From contig JAUIKA010000066.1 of NCBI GenBank assembly GCA_030430995.1, positions 1 through 6,095 of the forward strand: a stretch of 6,095 nt of DNA. The letters run 5' to 3'. A program made the translations under genes and the position numbers. Of the stretch, positions 1 through 5,154 are shown in pieces. The notes under the pieces are model-generated. The model was not told where the DNA came from, searched no databases, and worked only from the letters and a program-made list of their open reading frames with translations. How positions within the stretch are numbered: position 1 is the first letter of the stretch; each line of letters begins with the position of its first letter. This DNA is from Alphaproteobacteria bacterium (GTDB lineage: Bacteria; Pseudomonadota; Alphaproteobacteria; Rickettsiales; Rickettsiaceae).

Positions 1-33
1 AACAGGAACAGGAAGATTAAATTTCTAATTTAA
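1..33 (+). other. possible 3' end of an upstream gene
   Basis: All three plus-strand frames stop within the first 33 bases, and a strong terminator hairpin follows at 51-83, so these bases are probably the tail of a gene entering from the left. The frame cannot be decided. One frame ends in TGTGRLNF, and a C-terminal phenylalanine is common in outer-membrane beta-barrels. Another ends in QEQED, an acidic tail. The third ends in IKFLI. A direct repeat of AACAGG covers bases 1-12. No function can be assigned. Confidence 0.2.
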
Positions 34-50
34 CTATAAATAAAGCCTAG

Positions 51-83
51 ATACCCTCAAGATTTATTAAAACTTGGGGGTAT
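51..83 (+). terminator. intrinsic terminator hairpin
   Basis: Left arm 51-61 (ATACCCTCAAG) pairs with right arm 73-83 (CTTGGGGGTAT) over 11 bp with a single T-G wobble. The loop is 11 nt, and a T-rich stretch (TTATTAT) follows. This fits a rho-independent terminator for whatever gene enters from the left edge. The minus strand has no equally good U-run, so plus-strand use is more likely. Confidence 0.6.
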
Positions 84-179
84 TTATTATAGTGACGTGT
101 TTTATTTAGGATACTTTTCTTTACTAAACTCTAATACCTAATAAATGTCTTTATTTAACAGTTGAGTTTTTATTCTTTG

Positions 180-791
180 TTACTTATCTAAAGAAATTTG
201 AGCCGGCCTAATTAACTTTTTGCTAATGGTAAAAAGCAGTAGTTTATCACCATTATATTTTTTTGTACACCCAGGAATTATTTTGTAGTTTTTCATATTT
301 TGCCCTCCCGAGAGTATAATTTTTCTTTCATCAAAACCACTGCCGTCTGGGTTTATTGTAATGCCTATTACAACCGATTGATTTTTGACGTTATAGATTT
401 TCGGGTCTTTTCTACCTGCTTTGAAATTAATCTTAGAATTTTTTGGAGCCTGAGACCGCGATGTATTCTGTTAAGCCATCAAGGTTTTGGAATAATGGGC
501 TAAGCATTTATTATCTATTCGTTCTAATTGAGATTTCTTAAATTCAATAATACAGTTAATGGGTCTTTTAGTTGTCTTAAATTGATAGCCGTAAATGAAT
601 TTTTTAATGTCGGTTAATGGTGTTAAGTGATTGGGTTTTATTTGTTTGCCTCTTTTTTGTTCTGAGGTTTTTAAAATTAACTTTATTAATTCGGGTAACA
701 AATTGTACAATCGAAAGAGATACAAAGACAATATTAAACCATTGAACGATAGGGGTGGGGAAATATACAAGCTAAACTTCAAAAATATACT
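180..791 (-). pseudogene. decayed gene of unknown function, minus strand
   Basis: One minus-strand frame is open from after a stop at 792-794 to a TAA at 180-182, about 200 codons, broken only by TAA at 471-473. The part after that stop reads as clear protein, for example IYNVKNQSVVIGITINPDG and later KLLLFTISKKLIRPAQISL, but it has no start codon of its own near the stop. Between about 445 and 507 another frame reads better (FQNLDGLTEYIAVSGS). It can be entered by restoring one A in the run at 507-509 and left by removing one A from the six-A run at 439-444. The result would be a continuous protein across the stop. The 5' end has no ATG in frame, only TTG codons such as 780-782, so the start is also lost or degraded. 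I do not recognise the family. It is either a Bacteroidota pseudogene or a gene damaged by homopolymer sequencing errors. Confidence 0.5.
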
Positions 792-814
792 TTAACCAAA
801 ACTAAAAATACCCA

Positions 815-1711
815 ATGAAAAACTCAATTAGAATTATTACCCTTTTAATGTTGTTTTGTTTTTTTGCCTGCGATAAAGACGATGATACCAACCCGGATGA
901 TGACAAAGTAAATAACAACGGTGTATTGATTAATCTTGTAAATAAGGGGGGAGGAAAGCCTACCTTGCTCTTTGTGCATGGGTGGTGTGGAACGTTAAAT
1001 TATTGGACTGCGCAAATTGAGGATTTTAAAACAAATTACAATGTTGTGGCAGTTGATCTGCCAGGGTACGGTAAATCAGGAAACAATAGAGATGTTTGGA
1101 CTATTGAGGAACATGCCAATGATTTAAATGCCGTAATAGATCAACTTAAACTAAAAGATGTTGTTATTATAGGTCATTCTTTTGGAGGTCCAATAGGTTT
1201 GGAAACTGCCTTAAACAATAAGAATGTTATAGCCCTGGTAGGTGTAGATAATTTTAAGGACGTAGGTTTTATTGTTACTGATGAGGTAAAGGAAGAAATG
1301 AGAGAATTTGTTGCATGGCTCGAAAGTGATTTTTATACCAATAGCGCAGATATGCTTTATGGTAGTTTTCATCCTAAAACAGACACAGTAATTAAGCAGC
1401 TTGCAAAAAAGGAATGGGAGCAGGCAGATTCTGTATCTGCTATGGCCGGGTATAAAGATTTTTTGCTGGAGTATTTCCCAAGATTAAACAGTCAGCTCAT
1501 GAAAATGGAGCAAAAATTATATCTTATTAATAGCTATGATGATGAATATCCTTACGCAACGGATACTACCATGCTAAATGATAATGGAGTTTCGTACGAG
1601 TTGCATACCATTACAGGTGCCGGCCACAACCCTATGATGGAACAACCTTTGTATTTTAATAGAATTTTGGAACAAATACTGCAAAAAATTAAAAGGGAAG
1701 AGATAGATTAA
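815..1711 (+). CDS. alpha/beta-hydrolase fold lipoprotein
   Basis: This 298-residue protein has a lipoprotein signal peptide (residues 1-18, FFA before Cys19). The mature start, C-D-K-D-D-D, matches the K-(D/E)-(D/E) lipoprotein export signal known in Bacteroidota, which predicts display on the cell surface. The hydrolase core runs from about residue 47 to 290. It shows the oxyanion-hole motif HGW (55-57), the strand and turn VDLPGYGKSG (80-89), the nucleophile elbow GHSFGG with Ser122, a likely acid at Asp242 or Asp243, and the catalytic His271 in GAGHNPMMEQP. The complete triad suggests an active esterase, lipase or related hydrolase, but the fold does not fix the substrate. The ATG at 815 is chosen because it gives a complete signal peptide. 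There is no clear Shine-Dalgarno sequence, as is usual in Bacteroidota. The gene stands alone, between a pseudogene on the opposite strand and a convergent cupin gene. Confidence 0.9.
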   Translation: MKNSIRIITLLMLFCFFACDKDDDTNPDDDKVNNNGVLINLVNKGGGKPTLLFVHGWCGTLNYWTAQIEDFKTNYNVVAVDLPGYGKSGNNRDVWTIEEHANDLNAVIDQLKLKDVVIIGHSFGGPIGLETALNNKNVIALVGVDNFKDVGFIVTDEVKEEMREFVAWLESDFYTNSADMLYGSFHPKTDTVIKQLAKKEWEQADSVSAMAGYKDFLLEYFPRLNSQLMKMEQKLYLINSYDDEYPYATDTTMLNDNGVSYELHTITGAGHNPMMEQPLYFNRILEQILQKIKREEID

Positions 1712-1779
1712 TTATATGTTGTACAGGTATTTTTATCCAATTGTATGGCATTTTATACCCTATAAATTATCATAAATTT

Positions 1780-1845
1780 AATGTGCTGGTCGTTTTTTGT
1801 TGTTGTTTCCTTGTAGGATTTGCACCACAAACAGACCAGCACATT
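1780..1845. terminator. 12-bp inverted repeat between convergent genes
   Basis: AATGTGCTGGTC (1780-1791) and GACCAGCACATT (1834-1845) are perfect inverted copies separated by 42 nt. The element lies between the hydrolase stop (1709-1711) and the cupin stop (1863-1865), so a bidirectional terminator or 3'-end stabilising hairpin is the natural reading. The loop is longer than usual for an intrinsic terminator and carries a T-rich tract (1793-1808). Flanks outside the arms are AT-rich on both sides. A small repeated intergenic palindrome or a tiny non-autonomous mobile element is an alternative. Confidence 0.5.
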
Positions 1846-1862
1846 TATTAAAATCTCTGCAC

Positions 1863-2216
1863 TTAATTATTTATTGAGTCTTGGGCTATTTTTGCCACGC
1901 GCTCAGCCCTGTCTAATTTGGACAAGGTTAAGCGCACAATACTGTCTTCTCTGGCTTTTAAATCGTGAACTATATTACCTTCTACAGTTAAAATTGCCCC
2001 TTTTTTGAGTGCGTGGATTTTGTCCTCTACGCCAAAATCTATTTCGCCTTCTAAAACATGTACCACAATAGGAAAGGGGGCTTTATGTGCCTTCATTACT
2101 TGTCCCTTTTTCATTAAGATTCTTATCTCTTTTGAAAAAGATGATTCAAGTACCACTTTGGTGGTTATTTTATTTTCATTAAAATTGGCCTCTTCTGTAA
2201 ATGATGCAATTTGCAT
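1863..2216 (-). CDS. small single-domain cupin protein
   Basis: This 117-residue cytoplasmic protein is almost entirely one cupin barrel. The first motif region (about residues 38-62) reads GQVMKAHKAPFPIVVHVLEG, with possible metal ligands His44, His53 and Glu56. The second carries GNIVH with His84 (80-84). The usual HxH pair is replaced by H-K-A, so metal binding may be altered. Small cupins of this kind are often described as cupin-2 domain proteins. Some bind metals or small ligands, but no reaction can be inferred here. The C-terminus (about 99-117) is a short charged helix. The start ATG at 2216 fits the usual length of such proteins, so the gene seems complete. However, its start codon lies right beside the sequence junction, so its native promoter is probably missing. 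It converges with the hydrolase gene. Confidence 0.82.
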   Translation of the reverse strand: MQIASFTEEANFNENKITTKVVLESSFSKEIRILMKKGQVMKAHKAPFPIVVHVLEGEIDFGVEDKIHALKKGAILTVEGNIVHDLKAREDSIVRLTLSKLDRAERVAKIAQDSINN

Positions 2217-2224
2217 AATACTAC
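2216..2224. other. junction between two unrelated sequence blocks
   Basis: To the left lies the first codon of the cupin gene on the minus strand. To the right, FtsW-like protein sequence begins at once: the codons from 2219 (Y-Y-V-F-I-M-L-F-S-F) read as internal FtsW membrane sequence, but an in-frame TAA at 2216-2218 ends the match. Left-hand genes have a Bacteroidota export signal and use ATT often for isoleucine; right-hand genes look rickettsial and use ATA heavily. The exact breakpoint may be blurred by a few bases. A chimeric contig or clone is most likely. Confidence 0.65.
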
Positions 2225-2233
2225 GTTTTTATA

Positions 2234-3145
2234 ATGTTATTTTCTTTCATGCAGCCAAAGTCAATTAGAAGGGTTGCTATTATTATGTTGCCTATTTGTA
2301 TAATATTACTTATAGCATGTTTATTTTCTTCCTCTAGCATAAAAGGGGCAAAGAGATGGATAAATATCTTTGGTATTAGTTTACAGCCATCTGAAATATT
2401 GAAGCCATTTTTTGCAGTTGTAGTAGCCTGGCTATTTTCGGTGAAGCATAATGATAGTAGATTTCCTGCATATAAAGTTACAACAGTTATATATTTGGTA
2501 ATATCTTTATTGCTATTAAAACAACCAGATTTTGGTATGTTTATAGTTTTTTCTAGTATATATTTATCACAATTATTTGTTTTTGGTATTCCTTTAATAT
2601 ATGCCGCCATTACTATAGTCATAGGGGCTATATCCACAATAGCTATATATTTCATTCTTCCCCATGTTGCCCATAGAATAGATAGCTTCTTTTCTGGTAA
2701 GGTGGGGTACCAGGTTTCTAAAGCAATAATGTCTTTTAAAACAGGGGGTATATTTGGCGTTGGCCCTGGTGAGGGGATTGTAAAAAAATCCTTACCAGAT
2801 TCCCATACAGATTTTATTTTCTCTGTTGCTATAGAGGAATTGGGTGCAATGGGAGGCATGATAATAATATTCCTATTTGCTTTTATTGTTTTGCGCAATA
2901 TACTTAAATTATATAAATTAAAAGATATATTTAAAATAATTGCTATTATAGGGCTTGTGTTGCAAATAGCTATACAATCTATAATTAATATAGGTGTTAA
3001 TTTGGCAGTGTTTCCTACAAAAGGCTCAACGCTTCCTTTTATAAGTTATGGCGGGTCTTCTATGGTCTCTATTTGTATAGTGGTAGGTATGTTGCTTGCG
3101 CTTAATACTAAGGAGATAAATAGTAATATATCAGAGGTAGAATGA
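2234..3145 (+). CDS. ftsW: FtsW, septal peptidoglycan polymerase, N-terminus missing
   Basis: FtsW is a SEDS-family glycosyltransferase of the inner membrane that joins lipid II into glycan strands at the division septum, working with a class B penicillin-binding protein. The 303 residues counted from ATG 2234 cover the family from the second or third membrane segment onward. Visible signatures are GAKRWINIFGISLQPSE (38-54), KQPDFGM (96-102), GVGPGEG (175-181), LPDSHTDFIFSVAIEELG (187-204) with the presumed catalytic Asp193, and PTKGSTLPFISYGGSS (261-276). Full-length members have about 370-390 residues and ten membrane helices, so some 75-80 residues are absent. The frame stays open and FtsW-like upstream to 2219, and ATG 2234 lacks a ribosome binding site, so it is an internal methionine rather than the native start. 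The stop is one base from the murG start, which suggests translational coupling. The identification is firm, but the gene as seen is not functional. Confidence 0.92.
   Translation: MLFSFMQPKSIRRVAIIMLPICIILLIACLFSSSSIKGAKRWINIFGISLQPSEILKPFFAVVVAWLFSVKHNDSRFPAYKVTTVIYLVISLLLLKQPDFGMFIVFSSIYLSQLFVFGIPLIYAAITIVIGAISTIAIYFILPHVAHRIDSFFSGKVGYQVSKAIMSFKTGGIFGVGPGEGIVKKSLPDSHTDFIFSVAIEELGAMGGMIIIFLFAFIVLRNILKLYKLKDIFKIIAIIGLVLQIAIQSIINIGVNLAVFPTKGSTLPFISYGGSSMVSICIVVGMLLALNTKEINSNISEVE
3133..3137 (+). promoter_or_regulatory. ribosome binding site of murG inside ftsW
   Basis: AGAGG lies 9 nt before the murG ATG at 3147 and within the last codons of ftsW. Together with the single-base gap between the ftsW stop and the murG start, it supports the chosen start and coupled translation of the two genes. 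Confidence 0.6.
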
Positions 3146-3146
3146 A

Positions 3147-4223
3147 ATGAGTATAGTAGTTACAGGAGGCGGCACAGGCGGGCATTTATTTTCCGCTAGG
3201 GCACTAGCAGATGAGCTAAAAAGCAGAGGTCATGAAGCTTATTTGGTTACTGATTATAGATGTAAGAAATATTTGGGTGGGCATATAGATGATAATATTT
3301 TTATCATAAAATCTTTCCACTTAAGGGGCAATATTCTTGCTAAGATCTCTAGCTTATTTAAGATGTTATGTTCTGTTTGGCAGATGATGTGCCTTTATAG
3401 GAAAATAAAACCTAAAGTGGTTGTGGGTTTTGGTGGGTACCCTACATTTGCACCACTTATGGCAGCAAAAATACTTAATATAGATATAATAGTGCATGAG
3501 CAGAACTCTTTCCTGGGCAGAGTTAATAGTTTTTTTGCATCCTATGCAACAAAAATAGCAGTAGCTTTTTCTGAAATAAAAAATTTGGATAAAAAGCATA
3601 AAGCTAAGTTAGTTTGTACTGGCAACCCAGTTAGGCAGGAAATGAAAACTATAGATATAAAGAAAGACTTTGATACAAAGCAATTCAATATATTGGTGGT
3701 AGGCGGAAGCCAAGGAGCAAAATTTTTAAACAGAGTTATGCCTAATGTTTTAAAATTAATAGGGCAAAGCAGGCCTGATATAAATATTAGCATTACTCAT
3801 CAGTCAGGTATGGAAGATAAAGTGATGGTAGAGAAAGCATACTCCAATCTTAATATTCAATACGAAGTAGAAGAGTTCTTTTTTGATATGGAAATGAAAT
3901 ATGCAAATACTCATTTGGTTATTTGCAGAGCTGGGGCTTCTACAATGTCTGAACTTATTCATACAGGTACACCTGCTATTATAATACCTATGCCTACATC
4001 TTCTAACAATCATCAATTTTTAAATGCTCAGAGTTTTCATTCTCAGAAAATTGCTTGGTGTGTGCAGCAATATAGGCTAACTCCAAGAATCCTTTCAGAG
4101 AAGATAATGTTTTTAATTTCTAACAGGGAGATTTTGAAAGATGTATCTGAAAATTTATTGAAGATTAGGGGGGATGCTGAAATAATGCTTTCAGATGAGA
4201 TAGAAAAAATAATACTAAAATAA
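3147..4223 (+). CDS. murG: MurG, lipid II synthase (GlcNAc transferase)
   Basis: MurG transfers N-acetylglucosamine from UDP-GlcNAc to lipid I, giving lipid II, on the cytoplasmic face of the inner membrane. It belongs to glycosyltransferase family 28. The protein has 358 residues, close to the 355 of the E. coli enzyme, so it is complete. Acceptor-domain motifs are GGGTGGH (7-13), GFGGYP (94-99), HEQN (117-120) and TGNPVR (158-163). Donor-domain motifs are GGSQGA (186-191), HQSG (218-221), and RAGASTMSEL (261-270) with Glu269, followed by NNHQFLNAQ (287-295). Small deviations are LFSARA after the first glycine loop, where a proline is usual, and S-N-N before the HQ pair. Neither removes a key residue. 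The gene follows ftsW directly, the order usual in division and cell wall clusters, but murC and murB do not follow it here. Confidence 0.95.
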   Translation: MSIVVTGGGTGGHLFSARALADELKSRGHEAYLVTDYRCKKYLGGHIDDNIFIIKSFHLRGNILAKISSLFKMLCSVWQMMCLYRKIKPKVVVGFGGYPTFAPLMAAKILNIDIIVHEQNSFLGRVNSFFASYATKIAVAFSEIKNLDKKHKAKLVCTGNPVRQEMKTIDIKKDFDTKQFNILVVGGSQGAKFLNRVMPNVLKLIGQSRPDINISITHQSGMEDKVMVEKAYSNLNIQYEVEEFFFDMEMKYANTHLVICRAGASTMSELIHTGTPAIIIPMPTSSNNHQFLNAQSFHSQKIAWCVQQYRLTPRILSEKIMFLISNREILKDVSENLLKIRGDAEIMLSDEIEKIILK

Positions 4224-4239
4224 ATATTAGAGAATAGAT

Positions 4240-4704
4240 ATGAAAAAGATTTTTTTGCTTATGTTAGGCGTTTTATGTCTATACGGATGTGGACATAATC
4301 CTTATAAATATAAGCATTCTATAAATTACTCAAAAAAAAGATTACCAATATATAATAAGAAATATTTGGACTTGAGGCATAAACAAAAGGTTAAGAAGAA
4401 TATTGATTCTAACAAGGAGATGTGGCAGCATAAACCTTTAGATAAACAAGAGGGGAAGATAAAAGATTTAGAGAGCCAGGTAGAAGAATTAAAAGATAGC
4501 CTACATAAATATAAAATAGAGCAGCTTCAGCAAAAAGTTAAGGAGCTAGAAAAGGCTCCTTCTAAAAAGAATGCTACTATAGCTAAGCAGCCAGAGGCTA
4601 AAGTAGAAAAGTTAAAGCAAGAAGAAAAGATTGAGATACCTGAGTTTAAAAATATTCCTTTAAATAGGAAGAATAATATAGAGATAGATGAGCTTATAAA
4701 ATAG
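4240..4704 (+). CDS. small coiled-coil lipoprotein, function unknown
   Basis: This 154-residue protein has a lipoprotein signal peptide (1-16) with lipobox LYGC and lipidated Cys17. The next residue is Gly, not the inner-membrane retention signal Asp, so transport to the outer membrane is expected. A basic, tyrosine-rich segment (about 20-55) is followed by a predicted coiled coil (about 70-106, with I73, L77, L84 and L88 spaced for heptads). After that comes a Lys/Glu-rich, probably disordered tail. The start ATG at 4240 has a weak AGAGA six bases upstream and lies 16 bases after the murG stop, so it may share the ftsW-murG transcript. I do not recognise the family. The layout of lipid anchor, linker and coil resembles envelope-spanning or peptidoglycan-linked lipoproteins such as Lpp in form only. 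A link to cell wall work is an inference from position. Confidence 0.75.
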   Translation: MKKIFLLMLGVLCLYGCGHNPYKYKHSINYSKKRLPIYNKKYLDLRHKQKVKKNIDSNKEMWQHKPLDKQEGKIKDLESQVEELKDSLHKYKIEQLQQKVKELEKAPSKKNATIAKQPEAKVEKLKQEEKIEIPEFKNIPLNRKNNIEIDELIK

Positions 4705-4832
4705 TTTAAGTTTTATATAGGTTTTTGCTGCTCATATATCTGGAATAATAATATCTTTAATCGTGGTTATATAGTAAGGGCAATATTAACCAGATATCCA
4801 TTCCCACAAAAATCCTTGATATAAACATAGTG

Positions 4833-4860
4833 ATGCTATGCCCATATAGTGGCATTTTAT
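4833..4860 (+). terminator. possible intrinsic terminator
   Basis: ATGCTAT (4833-4839) pairs with GTGGCAT (4849-4855) over 7 bp, including two G-T wobbles, around a 9-nt loop. A short T-rich run (4855-4860) follows. A competing hairpin, CATAG (4826-4830) with CTATG (4836-4840), overlaps it. It would end the ftsW-murG-lipoprotein transcript, but it lies about 130 bases beyond the last stop codon and is weak, so the call is tentative. Confidence 0.3.
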
Positions 4861-4957
4861 ATTGATAATGTTATATTTGTCATTATTAGACAGATGGGAT
4901 TAATATTAGAGCAACTACTGCAAGTGATAATAATAATTACATAGAGAGGTAAAATTA

Positions 4958-5095
4958 TTATTCGGTTACAATTTTATCTGCAGGGTTATATTTTGCTGGA
5001 CCTATTGAATCAATATATCTGTAATCTTTTGTGCTGCTAGCATATGTTGTTTCTATACAGCATTTCCTGTTAACATCACTTCCATATACATAATC
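4958..5095 (-). pseudogene. possible 3' remnant of a minus-strand gene
   Basis: A minus-strand frame is open for 45 codons between TAG (5096-5098) and TAA (4958-4960). It reads with protein-like composition, for example CCIETTYASSTKDYRYIDSI followed by GPAKYNPADKIV. It has no start codon, and other frames upstream are not open for long. It may be the tail of a decayed gene, perhaps of a secreted or membrane protein given the paired cysteines. An open run of this length can also arise by chance in AT-rich DNA. I recognise no family. Confidence 0.25.
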
Positions 5096-5104
5096 CTAAA
5101 GATA

Positions 5105-5132
5105 TTAACTATTATTACTGTTATTCTATTAA
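5105..5132 (+). promoter_or_regulatory. possible sigma-70-type promoter
   Basis: TTAACT (5105-5110) and TATTAA (5127-5132), 16 bases apart, each match four of six consensus positions of the -35 and -10 boxes. Transcription would start near 5139, giving a leader of about 16 nt before the ATG at 5155. In DNA this rich in A and T such matches occur often, so the evidence is weak. Confidence 0.2.
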
Positions 5133-5154
5133 CAAAGAACAAATATAACAGAAA

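Larger units (their letters stand above)
4705..5154. other. gene-poor AT-rich spacer
   Basis: No convincing complete gene or RNA gene is visible in these 450 bases. They contain an 8-bp inverted repeat (ATATCTGG at 4736-4743, CCAGATAT at 4790-4797), a hairpin at 4833-4855, a possible minus-strand gene remnant at 4958-5095, and presumably the promoter of the secreted protein gene at 5155. Long decayed spacers of this type are common in Rickettsiales genomes. Confidence 0.5.

Noticed and set aside
126..169. AAACTC and GAGTTT inverted repeat as a terminator for the minus-strand gene
   Set aside because: The arms are only 6 bp with a loop of about 32 nt and no U-run, too weak to support.
300..503. 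67-codon plus-strand open frame
   Set aside because: It is antisense to the better-supported decayed minus-strand gene; its peptide has no recognisable features.
2005..2268. 87-codon plus-strand open frame
   Set aside because: It is antisense to the cupin gene and crosses the junction between the two sequence blocks, so it is a chance frame.
2221..2898. 225-codon open frame on the minus strand
   Set aside because: It lies wholly antisense to ftsW, whose family motifs are unmistakable; its composition (many Ile, Asn and Lys) is a mirror of that gene.
3366..4016. several 70-83 codon minus-strand open frames
   Set aside because: All are antisense to murG, and none has a plausible start context or domain.
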